Below are positions 25,389 to 34,525 of a stretch of DNA of 64,000 nt, piece after piece. Each line of letters starts with the position of its first letter. Within the stretch, counting starts at the first letter, position 1. The notes below the pieces were generated by a model that saw nothing but the letters and a program-made list of their open reading frames with translations, did no database searches and had not been told where the DNA came from. This stretch comes from an uncultured Clostridia bacterium (GTDB lineage: Bacteria > Bacillota > Clostridia > Oscillospirales > Ruminococcaceae). The position numbers and the translations under genes are program-made. The stretch lies in contig CANQRG010000001.1 in the NCBI GenBank assembly GCA_947626165.1, forward strand, positions 124,001 through 188,000. Direction: 5' to 3'.

Positions 25389-27473
25389 TTAGTCGTTATT
25401 CTTGTTTCTGTTTGACATAATCTTTTCAGCAATTGATTTCGGAACCTCAATATAACTGTCAGGCTCCATTGAATATTGTCCGCGTCCCTGAGTTCTTGAA
25501 CGCAGCTCGTTTGAATATCCAAACATTTCAGAAAGCGGTACCAAAGCGTTTATCTGCTGTGCGCCGGGTCTTGCTTCCATACCCTGAATCTGTCCACGGC
25601 GTGAGTTCAAATCTCCGATAACGTCTCCCATATACTCTTCAGGTACTATAACTACAACTTTCATTATAGGCTCAAGAATAACAGGGTCAGCTTTCTTCAT
25701 AGCCTCTTTAAACGCCATAGAACCAGCAATCTTAAATGCCATTTCAGACGAGTCGACTTCGTGGTATGAACCGTCGTAAAGAGTTACTTTTACGTCAACT
25801 ACCGGATAGCCTGCTAATACACCGCTTTGCATTGCGCCCTGAATACCGGCGTCAACAGCAGGAATGTATTCCTTAGGAATAGCTCCTCCGACGATCTTGT
25901 TAATAAATTCATAGCCTTTGCCTGATACGTTAGGCTCAACAAGAATCTTAACGTGTCCGTATTGACCTTTACCGCCTGATTGTCTTGCATACTTGTGGTC
26001 GACATCAGCGTTTGTTCTGATAGTTTCCTTGTAAGCAACCTGAGGCGCGCCTACATTAGCCTCTACCTTAAACTCACGAAGCAAACGGTCAACAATGATT
26101 TCTAGGTGAAGCTCACCCATTCCTGAAATGATAGTCTGTCCTGTTTCCTCATCAGTGTGAGTTCTGAAAGTCGGGTCTTCCTCAGCGAGCTTTGACAATG
26201 CAATACCCATCTTTTCCTGTCCTGCCTTTGTTTTTGGCTCGATAGCCAAATCAATAACAGGGTCAGGGAATTCCATTGACTCAAGAATAATAGGGTGCTT
26301 TTCGTCACACAGTGTGTCACCTGTACCCGTATTCTTCAAACCAACGGCTGCTGCGATATCGCCCGCATATACCTGATCTATATCTTTTCTGTTGTTTGAG
26401 TGCATTTGAAGAATTCTACCGATTCTCTCGTTGTCGTCTTTAGAAGCGTTATATACGGTCGAACCCTTTTCAAGAACTCCCGAATACACTCTGAAGAAAC
26501 AGAGCTTTCCGACAAATGGGTCGGTAGCTATCTTAAATGCCAATGCAGCGAACGGTTCTTCATCTGATGAAGGTCTTTCTTCCTCTGCGTCTGTATCAGG
26601 GTTTACACCCTTGATTGCAGGTACGTCAAGCGGCGACGGCATATAATCTACAATAGCGTCGAGAAGCTTCTGTACGCCCTTATTTCTGTATGAAGTACCG
26701 CATACTACAGGAACCATATGGTTTGCCAGAGTAGCCTTTCTGATGCAGAGCTTTATCTCGTCAATCGTAAGCTCCTCACCGTCTAAATACTTCATCATTA
26801 TCTCTTCATCCTGCTCTGCAACATGCTCGATCATATCATCGTGATATTGCTGAGCCTTTTCCTTTAAATCCTCAGGAATTTCTTCAACTCTGATATCTTT
26901 TCCAAGATCATCATAATAAACATACGCTTTCATTTCAAGAAGGTCGATAACGCCCTTGAATGTGTCCTCAGCGCCGATAGGAAGCTGTATTGGAACTGCG
27001 TTTGTTTTAAGTCTTGTTTTAAGCATATCAACTACGTTGTAAAAGTCTGCTCCCATGATATCCATTTTGTTAACGTATACCATACGTGGAACATGATATT
27101 TGTCTGCTTGTCTCCAAACTGTTTCAGTTTGAGGCTCAACTCCACCCTTTGCACATAGAACTGTTACAGATCCGTCAAGAACTCTAAGCGAACGCTCAAC
27201 CTCAACTGTAAAGTCAACGTGTCCGGGGGTGTCTATAATATTGATCCTGTGCTTTTTCCAGAATGCAGTAGTTGCAGCCGAAGTAATCGTGATACCTCTT
27301 TCCTGCTCCTGCTCCATCCAGTCCATAGTAGCGGCGCCCTCGTGAACCTCACCTATCTTATGGTTAATACCTGTATAAAATAGGATACGCTCAGTTGTGG
27401 TGGTTTTACCAGCATCAATATGAGCCATAATACCAATATTTCTGGTATCTTGTAATGAACAATCTCTTGCCAT
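25389..27473 (-). CDS. fusA: Elongation factor G
   Basis: A 694-aa translocation GTPase. AHIDAGKT (residues 17-24), DTPGHVDFT and NKMD are intact, followed by domains II-V with the usual length and the C-terminal [21 protein letters not shown] lies 9 nt before the ATG. It is 18 nt downstream of rpsG in the conserved str operon. Confidence 0.99.
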   Translation of the reverse strand: MARDCSLQDTRNIGIMAHIDAGKTTTTERILFYTGINHKIGEVHEGAATMDWMEQEQERGITITSAATTAFWKKHRINIIDTPGHVDFTVEVERSLRVLDGSVTVLCAKGGVEPQTETVWRQADKYHVPRMVYVNKMDIMGADFYNVVDMLKTRLKTNAVPIQLPIGAEDTFKGVIDLLEMKAYVYYDDLGKDIRVEEIPEDLKEKAQQYHDDMIEHVAEQDEEIMMKYLDGEELTIDEIKLCIRKATLANHMVPVVCGTSYRNKGVQKLLDAIVDYMPSPLDVPAIKGVNPDTDAEEERPSSDEEPFAALAFKIATDPFVGKLCFFRVYSGVLEKGSTVYNASKDDNERIGRILQMHSNNRKDIDQVYAGDIAAAVGLKNTGTGDTLCDEKHPIILESMEFPDPVIDLAIEPKTKAGQEKMGIALSKLAEEDPTFRTHTDEETGQTIISGMGELHLEIIVDRLLREFKVEANVGAPQVAYKETIRTNADVDHKYARQSGGKGQYGHVKILVEPNVSGKGYEFINKIVGGAIPKEYIPAVDAGIQGAMQSGVLAGYPVVDVKVTLYDGSYHEVDSSEMAFKIAGSMAFKEAMKKADPVILEPIMKVVVIVPEEYMGDVIGDLNSRRGQIQGMEARPGAQQINALVPLSEMFGYSNELRSRTQGRGQYSMEPDSYIEVPKSIAEKIMSNRNKNND

Positions 27474-27491
27474 AAAATCCTCCTATTAATA

Positions 27492-27962
27492 TTACCAACG
27501 ATAGTGAGCGAAAGCCTTGTTTGCCTCTGCCATCTTGTGAGTATCGTCTTTTTTCTTGCAGGCTCCGCCAACGCCGTTTACAGCGTCCATAATTTCTGCT
27601 GCAAGCTTTTCTTTCATAGTTTTTTCATGTCTTGCTCTTGCATAAGTCGTAAGCCATCTAAGTCCCAGCGTCTGACGTCTCTCAGGACGTACCTCCATAG
27701 GTACCTGATATGTCGAACCGCCGACACGGCGAGCCTTAACCTCGAGACTTGGCATAATGTTTTCCATTGCCTGTTCAAAAGCCTCTAACGCTGGCTTTCC
27801 TGTTTTTTCTTCTACGATTTCAAATGCTCCGTATACAATCTTCTGCGCAACACCTTTCTTACCGTCCAGCATTACGTTGTTGATAAGACGTGTTACCAGC
27901 TTTGATTTGTATATCGGGTCTTGCAAAACGTCTCTTTTTGCAACTTTACCTCTTCTTGGCAC
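27492..27962 (-). CDS. rpsG: 30S ribosomal protein S7
   Basis: A 156-aa primary 16S rRNA-binding protein of the small-subunit head. It begins [12 protein letters not shown], carries [17 protein letters not shown] and ends AFAHYRW, the standard form. The start is the GTG at 27962: the in-frame ATG at 27980 lies upstream of the AAGGAGG Shine-Dalgarno, and the GTG restores the canonical length. The 150-nt gap to rpsL contains a strong hairpin at 28005-28022. Confidence 0.98.
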   Translation of the reverse strand: MPRRGKVAKRDVLQDPIYKSKLVTRLINNVMLDGKKGVAQKIVYGAFEIVEEKTGKPALEAFEQAMENIMPSLEVKARRVGGSTYQVPMEVRPERRQTLGLRWLTTYARARHEKTMKEKLAAEIMDAVNGVGGACKKKDDTHKMAEANKAFAHYRW

Positions 27963-28004
27963 TAGAATTCCCTCCTTCATAAAATGATATCATAGGTACT
28001 CGCT

Positions 28005-28022
28005 CTGCGGCCTTGACCGCAG
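28005..28022 (-). promoter_or_regulatory. Hairpin in the rpsL-rpsG spacer
   Basis: CTGCGG, a 6-nt loop, then CCGCAG, GC-rich within an AT-rich spacer, about 42 nt upstream of the rpsG start. No T-run follows on the minus strand, so it is not a terminator. It may serve mRNA processing or feedback control by S7, the known kind of regulation in str operons; that role is inference. Confidence 0.5.
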
Positions 28023-28112
28023 CCCCGTCAGTCCAATGCAGAGGTACTATATATATAATACTCCACATCAACTGTGGTTATTGAGTTCTACCTTAATTTT
28101 TCGGACTTTTTA

Positions 28113-28529
28113 TTATTTGCCCTTTGGTCTTTTTGCGCCGTACTTTGAACGGGCTTGCATTCTGCCTGTAACGCCCTGAGCGTCGAGCGTTCCTCTGATG
28201 ATGTGGTAACGCACACCAGGGAGGTCTTTAACTCTTCCGCCTCTTATCATTACAACGCTGTGCTCCTGAAGGTTGTGTCCAACACCAGGAATATATGCAG
28301 TAACTTCCTGACCGTTTGTAAGCTTTACTCTGGCGATCTTTCTCATAGCCGAGTTAGGCTTTTTAGGCGTAGCAGTTTTAACTGCTGTGCAAACTCCGCG
28401 CTTTTGCGGACAGCTCTGGTCAATTACAGCTTTCTTCTGAGCGTTAAAACCCTTTTGAAGAGCAGGCGCAGTCGACTTTGACGTAGACATTTTTCTTCCG
28501 CTTCTAACCAACTGGTTAAACGTAGGCAT
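28113..28529 (-). CDS. rpsL: 30S ribosomal protein S12
   Basis: A 138-aa decoding-centre protein. PTFNQLVR at the start, the [11 protein letters not shown] and GVRYHIIRG loops, and the basic end [10 protein letters not shown] are standard; both lysines whose change gives streptomycin resistance elsewhere are present in wild-type form. RBS AAAGGAGAGAG precedes the ATG. It is the first gene of the operon with a consensus promoter at 28586-28614. Confidence 0.98.
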   Translation of the reverse strand: MPTFNQLVRSGRKMSTSKSTAPALQKGFNAQKKAVIDQSCPQKRGVCTAVKTATPKKPNSAMRKIARVKLTNGQEVTAYIPGVGHNLQEHSVVMIRGGRVKDLPGVRYHIIRGTLDAQGVTGRMQARSKYGAKRPKGK

Positions 28530-28585
28530 AATCTCTCTCCTTTCCTAAAATCTTCCGCAGACCATACGAGGTCAGCATAAGAAAC

Positions 28586-28614
28586 ATTATATACTTAATA
28601 AATTCATTTGTCAA
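28586..28614 (-). promoter_or_regulatory. Main promoter of the str operon
   Basis: On the minus strand a perfect TTGACA (28609-28614), a 17-nt spacer and a perfect TATAAT (28586-28591); predicted leader about 50 nt. Confidence 0.88.
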
Positions 28615-28672
28615 GCATTTAATAGAAAAAATATTGATTATCAAATCACAATGAAATTTCCTTTAAAAACAA

Positions 28673-28706
28673 AAAGCAGTTACAGGAGTTTTCCTATATC
28701 TGCTTT
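28673..28706 (-). terminator. Terminator after spoVFB
   Basis: On the minus strand AAAGCAG..TAGGA, a short A-rich loop, TCCT..CTGCTTTTTG. The stem has small internal mismatches. Confidence 0.7.
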
Positions 28707-28734
28707 TATTTGTTTAGTTATGTGTAAATTGAAT

Positions 28735-29334
28735 TTATTTTTTAAGTATCGGCTGGATCTGATGTCCCTCCAGAGCGTATGAAATAGCTTCAGGCACAAG
28801 CTCAAAATGCGCCACGATTGAATTGGGCTTGTTGATGTAATCGTCCTGCGAGTAGGGAACGAAGTAGTAGTTTTTATAATTTTGAAGCGTACCTATGTTT
28901 TTGGCGCTTGCCGAAAGAGCGTCGTTTGTTGAAATTGCAATAAGTACAGGTCTTGAGTTTCTCAAGTGGGATTTGCACGCCATCGTAACAGGGGTATCGG
29001 TTATTCCCAGAGCCAGCTTTGCAAGAGTATTAGCCGTACAGGGAGCTACAACAACAATGTCAAACAGCTTTTTAGGTCCTATCGGCTCGGCGTCCTCGAT
29101 GGTGACGATAGCCTTGCGCTTGCATATTCTTTCAAGCCATTCAACATTGTCAGACGCCTTTCCGAAGCGTGTGTTTATAGTCGCTGAGTTAAACGACATT
29201 ATCGGCGTTACTTCACAGCCGATCTGAACAAGCTGAGATGCGCAGGAAAACGCTTTTTCAAATGTACAAAAGGATCCGCATACGCAGAACCCCACTCTCA
29301 GCCCGTCGAATATGTTATCTTTATTTACTGCCAA
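28735..29334 (-). CDS. spoVFB: Dipicolinate synthase subunit B
   Basis: A 199-aa flavoprotein-fold subunit (GFCVCGSFCTFEKAF near the start, VVAPCTANTLAKLALGITDTPV in the middle) of the enzyme that oxidises dihydrodipicolinate to dipicolinic acid, the calcium-binding solute of the spore core made in the mother cell. The start is TTG at 29334, with AAGGGG about 10 nt upstream, and overlaps the end of spoVFA by 10 nt. Length is normal for SpoVFB/DpaB. Confidence 0.95.
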   Translation of the reverse strand: MAVNKDNIFDGLRVGFCVCGSFCTFEKAFSCASQLVQIGCEVTPIMSFNSATINTRFGKASDNVEWLERICKRKAIVTIEDAEPIGPKKLFDIVVVAPCTANTLAKLALGITDTPVTMACKSHLRNSRPVLIAISTNDALSASAKNIGTLQNYKNYYFVPYSQDDYINKPNSIVAHFELVPEAISYALEGHQIQPILKK

Positions 29335-30209
29335 GGATCGTCGCCCCTTTCATCGAGTATATTAAGTATGGTATCCGCTATTATTTGTCCCGATGTTACA
29401 GGCGCAACCTTTCCCGGCAGGCTAAGAGCCCATATGGTTTTAAGTCCAAGCTGTCTTGCGTTTTCAAAGTCAACTCCGCCCGGCTTTGACGCTAAATCAA
29501 TAACAAGAGTATTCTTGTTTATCTTTGACAGCTTTTCTTTGTCAAGAATTTTTGCAGGCACTGTGTTTACTATTAAATCGTATTCCGAAAGCAAGTCGCC
29601 TATCTTATCAATTTCCATCGACTTGTAGCCGTATAATTCCGCCCATGCAAAAGCGTTGAGGTTTCTTGCACAAATTGTTACGTCGCTTTCCAAAGCCTTG
29701 AACAGCTTAGCGCAGGCTTTGCCGACTCTTCCAAAGCCTATGATAAGCGCCTTTGAGCCTGCAACTGTGCTGGGCATTTCTTCAATGGCGATCGATAATG
29801 CGCCTTCTGCGGTGGGAATACAGTTTTTTATTTTAAGCTCATCACGGATATAATAGTCAACGGAAAAATGTCCGTGTTCAAAAAACAGGGTTCTCAGGTT
29901 TTTGCTTAAATTTCCGCCTACTACTATGCTGTGAGGTTTCATAGTGGAAATAGCATCGTTCAGAGTTATTTCTCCGTCATAGAACGGAGCGTTTACCGTT
30001 TTGTCGTCGTTGCTTGATATGATAGGAAGCACTAAAACGTCTATTTTTTCTTTTATTTCTTTAAGGCTCGATACCTTTTTAAGCTCAGAGTTTTCAAAAA
30101 GATTAAAGCCAAAGCAGTAAACATCATGTCCTTTATCTTTTAATCTCTTAGCTAAAAATGTCTGACGGGAATCACCGCCAAGCACTAATATATTTTTATT
30201 TTTAATCAT
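29325..30209 (-). CDS. spoVFA: Dipicolinate synthase subunit A
   Basis: A 294-aa NAD(P)-binding subunit. It begins with a Rossmann-like ILVLGGDSRQ and has a second dinucleotide site ALIIGFGRVGKACAKLF near residue 155, as in SpoVFA/DpaA. With SpoVFB it forms dipicolinate. An in-frame ATG at 30230 lies before GGAGGG, so ATG 30209 was chosen. The presence of both genes is the clearest sign of endospore formation in the window. The promoter, expected to be sigma-K type, could not be identified. Confidence 0.95.
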   Translation of the reverse strand: MIKNKNILVLGGDSRQTFLAKRLKDKGHDVYCFGFNLFENSELKKVSSLKEIKEKIDVLVLPIISSNDDKTVNAPFYDGEITLNDAISTMKPHSIVVGGNLSKNLRTLFFEHGHFSVDYYIRDELKIKNCIPTAEGALSIAIEEMPSTVAGSKALIIGFGRVGKACAKLFKALESDVTICARNLNAFAWAELYGYKSMEIDKIGDLLSEYDLIVNTVPAKILDKEKLSKINKNTLVIDLASKPGGVDFENARQLGLKTIWALSLPGKVAPVTSGQIIADTILNILDERGDDPWQ

Positions 30210-30297
30210 AAGGGTTAGCCCTCCAAGCATAAGATTTTTTATTATGAGAAAAATAAGGGATAGTTCATTATATGTGTTATTTTATTTTGTGTTAATA

Positions 30298-30326
30298 TTG
30301 AAAAAGATTTTAAATGATGTTATACT
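30298..30326 (+). promoter_or_regulatory. Promoter of the nucleoside kinase-rpe pair
   Basis: TTGAAA (30298-30303), a 17-nt spacer, TATACT (30321-30326). Confidence 0.65.
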
Positions 30327-30408
30327 TAATTTAAGAATTATCAACTTTTGCCTATGTTTTGAATAGATTAGATTTAAGATGAAATATAAATGAGAAACGG
30401 AGAATGAT

Positions 30409-31326
30409 ATGAACAAAATTTCTGTCGATAAGATTAATTTGAATTTGCGTACCGATAGAAAAGGTTTTATAAACGAGTGTGAAAGAGAATATGATTCTCA
30501 GCTTCTTAAAACGGCAAGCGCAATAAGCGATCGTTCGTTTGACCGACCGATCATTTTGCTTTCAGGTCCGTCGGGTTCAGGGAAAACCACAACCGCGCTA
30601 AGGCTTGAAAAACTTCTTGAAAATTTGGGACACCCATCAAAGACGCTTTCTCTTGACAATTATTTTTTACCTCTTGAAGGGGATTTAGAGAATATTGATT
30701 TTGAAGCTCCCGAGAGAATAGATATACCTTTTTTAAAAGAGCAGCTTGAGGCTATTGCTAACTGTAAAGAAGTTCTTTTGCCGGATTTTGATTTTAAAAC
30801 TCAGAGAAGGGTCTTGAAGGAAAGATACAAAAGAGAGAAAAACGAGATAGTAGTTATCGAGGGTATTCACGCCCTTAACCCTGATGTGACAGGGGACGGA
30901 GACGATTTTTCTAACAATATATATGTAAGCGTAAGAACCAGAATAATTGACAAAGACGGCGTTTCGTTTCACCCGTCAAAAATCAGGCTTATTAGAAGGA
31001 TAATTCGAGATACGCAGTTTCGAGCGAGAAGTGCTGAGGCTGTACTTGAACATTTTAAAAGCGTTGAGCGCGGGGAGAATCTTTATATTATGCCTTTTAA
31101 ACAGCGCGCGCACTTTGAGATAGATACGTTTATCGGGTATGAATTGTCCGTATATAAGGATTACCTTATGCCTATGCTTTTGGAAATAAAGGATAGCTAT
31201 TCTGATTATTATAAATATGAATCTTTGGAAAAAATGTTTGAGCAGATCGATAGTCTTGACCATTCGCTTGTAGTTAAAAATTCGGTCGTAAGGGAATTCT
31301 ACGGCGGAAGCGAGCTGAAATATTAG
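30409..31326 (+). CDS. Uridine kinase-like P-loop nucleoside kinase
   Basis: A 305-aa member of the phosphoribulokinase/uridine kinase family. Walker A GPSGSGKT lies at residues 53-60, LSLDNYF and VVIEGIHALNP give the acceptor and Walker B regions, and RRIIRDTQFR matches the lid. It probably phosphorylates a nucleoside or related sugar; the longer C-terminus resembles the clostridial nucleoside kinases that lack the TGS part. RBS ACGGAG precedes the ATG. It is followed after 28 nt by rpe. Confidence 0.88.
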   Translation: MNKISVDKINLNLRTDRKGFINECEREYDSQLLKTASAISDRSFDRPIILLSGPSGSGKTTTALRLEKLLENLGHPSKTLSLDNYFLPLEGDLENIDFEAPERIDIPFLKEQLEAIANCKEVLLPDFDFKTQRRVLKERYKREKNEIVVIEGIHALNPDVTGDGDDFSNNIYVSVRTRIIDKDGVSFHPSKIRLIRRIIRDTQFRARSAEAVLEHFKSVERGENLYIMPFKQRAHFEIDTFIGYELSVYKDYLMPMLLEIKDSYSDYYKYESLEKMFEQIDSLDHSLVVKNSVVREFYGGSELKY

Positions 31327-31354
31327 GCTTTCAAATCTTGAAAGGAAGTTTAAA

Positions 31355-32011
31355 ATGATGACAGAAAAAAGCATAAAAGTCTCGGCTTCAATTTTAGGCT
31401 GCGACTTAGCAAATATAGAAAGCGAGATAAAGCGGATAGAAAAAGCAGGTGCTGATTTTGTTCACTTTGATGTGATGGACGGCGTTTTTGTTGATAACAT
31501 AAGTTTTGGACTTCCTGTGCTTAAATCGGCAAAAACAAAAACCGACCTGCCTTTTGACGTTCATCTTATGATAACAGAACCTGAAAGATATATTGCTGAA
31601 TTTGCAAGGGCAGGGGCAGATATTATAACTTTTCATTCCGAGGCGGCTAAAGACATAAAAAAGTGCATTGAAATATGTAAAAAGAACGGCTGCAAAGCGG
31701 GGCTTTCTATCAAGCCTAACACTCCGGCATCAGAGGTCTTCCCGTACCTGAGAGAGCTTGATATGGTTCTTGTTATGACTGTTGAACCGGGATTCGGCGG
31801 TCAGGGATTTTTGTCTTTTACTTTGGAAAAGATAGAACAAATCCGCAAAAGAGCTGATGAACTCGGGCTTGATCTTGATATTCAGGTTGACGGCGGAATT
31901 ACCGATAAAACCTGCAAGGAGGTCAAGGAAAGAGGGGCAAACATACTTGTTGCGGGAACATACCTGTTCAAAGCTGATAATATGACAAAAGCAATCAAAC
32001 TGCTTAAATAG
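31355..32011 (+). CDS. rpe: Ribulose-phosphate 3-epimerase
   Basis: A 218-aa TIM-barrel enzyme of the pentose phosphate pathway interconverting ribulose-5-P and xylulose-5-P. SASILGCDLAN, HFDVMDGVFV (metal ligands), DVHLMI, MTVEPGFGGQ and QVDGGI are all present. RBS AAAGGAAG precedes the ATG. Its terminator appears to lie inside the converging mecA-like gene (32042-32077); the two stop codons are only 2 nt apart. Confidence 0.97.
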   Translation: MMTEKSIKVSASILGCDLANIESEIKRIEKAGADFVHFDVMDGVFVDNISFGLPVLKSAKTKTDLPFDVHLMITEPERYIAEFARAGADIITFHSEAAKDIKKCIEICKKNGCKAGLSIKPNTPASEVFPYLRELDMVLVMTVEPGFGGQGFLSFTLEKIEQIRKRADELGLDLDIQVDGGITDKTCKEVKERGANILVAGTYLFKADNMTKAIKLLK

Positions 32012-32013
32012 TT

Positions 32014-32583
32014 TTACTGATATAATTCGGAAATTTTACTTAGAGCATTACTGTTAATCAATAAATCGTAATGCTCTTTTGTTTGTTCAATAATAAGGCG
32101 GTCGTTTGAGCTGTAGCATTTTATCTTTTTTAATATTTTTGCCGTTTGCTTTATATATGCCTTAGGAAAGGAAATCATCAGCCTGTATATATTATCTGAA
32201 TAATATAGTACGCTTGATTTTATTATTAAGCCCATTTCGTTTTTAAGCATTGAGCTTAATTCGATAAGTTCCTTTATGCTGTCTGTCTGAAACATTACGT
32301 CTAATACCATATGAGAATTTTCCTTATAAGATTTCTTGTAATAATCTTTTTTAGTGATATAAACAATGCAGCCGCCTGTAAACTCTTCAAAGATCTCGAC
32401 GTATATTTTATTTCCAATGTCGTAAAATCCGCTACGCTTCAGAATGTTAAGAAGAATATCAACAAGCTTTTTGGCTTCGGGCGAATTTCTGTCGCACTTT
32501 GAAAAATCTATTTCAAGCATTGTTAAATCGTTTTGAGATAATGCTATTTTTATTGTGTTAGTAGATATACGAACAATTCTCAA
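32014..32583 (-). CDS. MecA-like ClpC adaptor protein
   Basis: A 189-aa protein resembling MecA/YpbH, adaptors that hand substrates to ClpC-ClpP and restrain competence in Bacillus. The N-terminal region (MRIVRISTNTIKIALSQNDL) corresponds to the MecA start, the middle has the FTGGCIVYITKK strand, and the C-terminus is an alpha/beta unit. TTG 32583 behind GCGAGG was chosen; the in-frame ATG 32634 has no RBS and would add 17 residues absent from the family. Similarity is moderate. Confidence 0.75.
   Translation of the reverse strand: MRIVRISTNTIKIALSQNDLTMLEIDFSKCDRNSPEAKKLVDILLNILKRSGFYDIGNKIYVEIFEEFTGGCIVYITKKDYYKKSYKENSHMVLDVMFQTDSIKELIELSSMLKNEMGLIIKSSVLYYSDNIYRLMISFPKAYIKQTAKILKKIKCYSSNDRLIIEQTKEHYDLLINSNALSKISELYQ
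32042..32077 (+). terminator. rpe terminator inside the mecA-like coding end
   Basis: AGAGCATTAC, a 16-nt loop, GTAATGCTCT followed by TTTGTTTG. It lies wholly within the last 64 bases of the oppositely oriented mecA-like gene. Confidence 0.75.
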
Positions 32584-32710
32584 GATATTCACCTCGCTGA
32601 CCTTGAAAATAATTACCCGTAGTCCGGAACACATTCGTTATGTTATAGTATTCCTGACGTTTTATTTCTGTGAAAATTTATTACTATCAAAATTACCCTC
32701 AAAAAAATAA

Positions 32711-32736
32711 GGCATACAAACTTTTGCTTGTATGCC
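32711..32736 (-). terminator. Terminator after the GDSL esterase gene
   Basis: GGCATACAA / TTGTATGCC, an 8-nt loop, with TTATTTTTTTG downstream on the minus strand. Confidence 0.85.
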
Positions 32737-32762
32737 GTTACCTGCTGTCATCTTATATTTGA

Positions 32763-33839
32763 TTAGTACCGCTTAATACTGTATCTATTGTATCTATTTT
32801 TTCTTCTTCTAAATAATATTATAATCGCTGAGAAGGCAACGATAAACACCAGTGTTATCATTATAATTACCGGTGCAAACAATGGTGATCTTACCGCTTT
32901 TGATGTGGTTTGAGCTTTAGGCGCTTTTTCATTGACTGTGATGCTTGCGTAAAAGGTTTTGTCATCAACTATTTGAGCTATGCACTCGCTTATTTTTTCG
33001 TGTCCTTCAGCATTGGGGTGAATGTCGGTTTTGCTTATGTTTGTAAGCTCTGTTGATTTACCTGAAAAGCTGGTATATACATCAGCTACGTTGTATCTTT
33101 GCTTGTTGTCTTCTGTTGTTGCGTTCATATTTATAATTCGGTTTACCTCGTCTATTCTTGAAACGAAAACATCAGTTATAATGCTGGGCATTTTAATCTT
33201 TAAGCCGTCCAGCGGATTGTAAACCGTTTGAAAAACAACTTCAGTCTTGGGATTGATCTCGTAAATTTTATCGGTAATGCCGATTAGATTGCCTTTTAAC
33301 TTTGTAATGTTATTGCTTATAGTTTCTACCATTTTGTTTAGCTTAGCCAGAATATCAGGAGCTGTAAAATCAAAATCAATTTCTGATTCTTCACCGGTCA
33401 GGCTCGTGCCCATTGTGCCTTTTACAAAATCTAAAAGCGCACTGAGAAGGTCGTTTCCTCCGATTGAAATCAATATTAAATCGGATTTTTTAATATCCTC
33501 ATTGTAATTTCCAGCATTTACTCTTGAATAAAGCTCCAGTGACGTCTGACCGTCTATTGCATAATTGTAGTAATCGCTCTTTTGAGAAAGTTTGTACTTT
33601 TTTGCAAGAAGATTGGCGTATGAATTCGTGTTATAGTTATTTCCTTTTTTGTAATTTGCAAGACCAAAGCCGGTAGAAATTGAATCTCCTAGAACAAGCA
33701 TACACTGCGGTGTGGAAACCTCGACCTGCTTTGTTGTCTGCTCTGCAAAGACTGATATAATATTCTCTGAAAAAAATGCGGTTAAAGTTAAAATAACACA
33801 GATGATCGAAAAGATTTTATTTTTTATTTTTATCACCAT
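32763..33839 (-). CDS. Membrane-anchored SGNH/GDSL esterase
   Basis: A 358-aa extracytoplasmic hydrolase. A hydrophobic signal segment (about residues 8-30) is followed by block I LVLGDSISTGFG (nucleophile Ser), block III SIGGNDLL and block V DIHPNAEGH, the full SGNH catalytic set. A C-terminal hydrophobic helix (about 325-347) followed by RRRKNRY anchors it to the membrane. It probably deacylates a wall polymer, polysaccharide or lipid; substrate unknown. Start ATG 33839 has only a close AAGGA, so it is less certain. Confidence 0.88.
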   Translation of the reverse strand: MVIKIKNKIFSIICVILTLTAFFSENIISVFAEQTTKQVEVSTPQCMLVLGDSISTGFGLANYKKGNNYNTNSYANLLAKKYKLSQKSDYYNYAIDGQTSLELYSRVNAGNYNEDIKKSDLILISIGGNDLLSALLDFVKGTMGTSLTGEESEIDFDFTAPDILAKLNKMVETISNNITKLKGNLIGITDKIYEINPKTEVVFQTVYNPLDGLKIKMPSIITDVFVSRIDEVNRIINMNATTEDNKQRYNVADVYTSFSGKSTELTNISKTDIHPNAEGHEKISECIAQIVDDKTFYASITVNEKAPKAQTTSKAVRSPLFAPVIIMITLVFIVAFSAIIILFRRRKNRYNRYSIKRY

Positions 33840-34008
33840 TCCTTGATTTTGATTGTCTCTTGTATTAAAGTTCTGAATCCTAACTTAATTAAACTTACCC
33901 ATATTAGAGTATAATTTGCAAATATATTATACATTAAAACCTTACATAAGGCAACTTTGGTACTTCTTAAATATTTTCTTTGCATTTTAGGAGTAGTCTG
34001 TATTTATA

Positions 34009-34037
34009 TTGATATTTTTCCCAAAGTATATTATTAT
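34009..34037 (+). promoter_or_regulatory. Promoter of a short transcript unit
   Basis: TTGATA (34009-34014), a 17-nt spacer and TATTAT (34032-34037), about 110 nt before the terminator at 34149-34166. It lies in the 358-base stretch between the esterase and the 58-aa gene. Confidence 0.55.
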
Positions 34038-34090
34038 ATAAGTTAAGATTGCAGAGAAATACTGTGAAAAATGGTGTACGGAGAAATTTT

Positions 34091-34147
34091 ATGATAATTA
34101 ATTTCGAAAAGTCGAAGCTGTACGATTTGGTTTTATATATTATGTAA
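34091..34147 (+). CDS. Candidate 18-aa ORF in a promoter-terminator unit
   Basis: ATG (34091) with ACGGAG 6 nt upstream encodes MIINFEKSKLYDLVLYIM and stops at 34145-34147, immediately before a terminator stem. Promoter, leader, ORF and terminator fit a transcript of about 125 nt. It could be a genuine micropeptide or a small RNA with incidental coding potential. It resembles nothing I recognise. Confidence 0.35.
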   Translation: MIINFEKSKLYDLVLYIM

Positions 34148-34148
34148 C

Positions 34149-34166
34149 GAGCGGCATACACCGCTC
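34149..34166 (+). terminator. Terminator of the short transcript
   Basis: GAGCGG-CATACA-CCGCTC followed by TTTTGTT. No known plus-strand gene precedes it within 2 kb. Confidence 0.8.
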
Positions 34167-34197
34167 TTTTGTTATGTGTAGAGTTAAACTTAGCTTA

Positions 34198-34374
34198 TTA
34201 AAACATTGTACCGAAGTCTTCAAAAACCTCACCGATAGCTTTTATTGCTTTACCTGTGTTTGATTTTAGCATTCTCTTGTCCTTTTTGGTAGCGTTTGAT
34301 AATGCATAAGCCGCAGCGCCGACAGCAACTCCTATTGTTACGCCCTTAGCAAGCGAGCTGAAATTGATTTTCAT
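34198..34374 (-). CDS. Small protein with a glycine/alanine-rich hydrophobic N-terminus
   Basis: A 58-aa gene with an excellent RBS (AAAGGAGG, 8 nt upstream). Residues about 8-26 (LAKGVTIGVAVGAAAYALS) form one short hydrophobic segment, followed by a basic KKDKRMLK stretch and an amphipathic acidic end. It is reminiscent of YtxH-like small membrane-associated proteins but too short to assign. It lies alone, divergent from the pdxY-like gene. Confidence 0.75.
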   Translation of the reverse strand: MKINFSSLAKGVTIGVAVGAAAYALSNATKKDKRMLKSNTGKAIKAIGEVFEDFGTMF

Positions 34375-34457
34375 AATATATCCTCCTTTTTTGATTTGTA
34401 ATAGTAATTTTCCCGAAAAAACAATTGTATATTCAGAGAACTTTTTGTAATATAAGG

Positions 34458-34486
34458 TTGTTAAACTATGAAAAATATGATATACT
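34458..34486 (+). promoter_or_regulatory. Promoter of the pdxY-like gene
   Basis: TTGTTA (34458-34463), a 17-nt spacer, TATACT (34481-34486); leader about 33 nt. Confidence 0.65.
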
Positions 34487-34525
34487 ATTTTAGAAAATTA
34501 AAGAAATAATTTAGGAGAAATGTTA

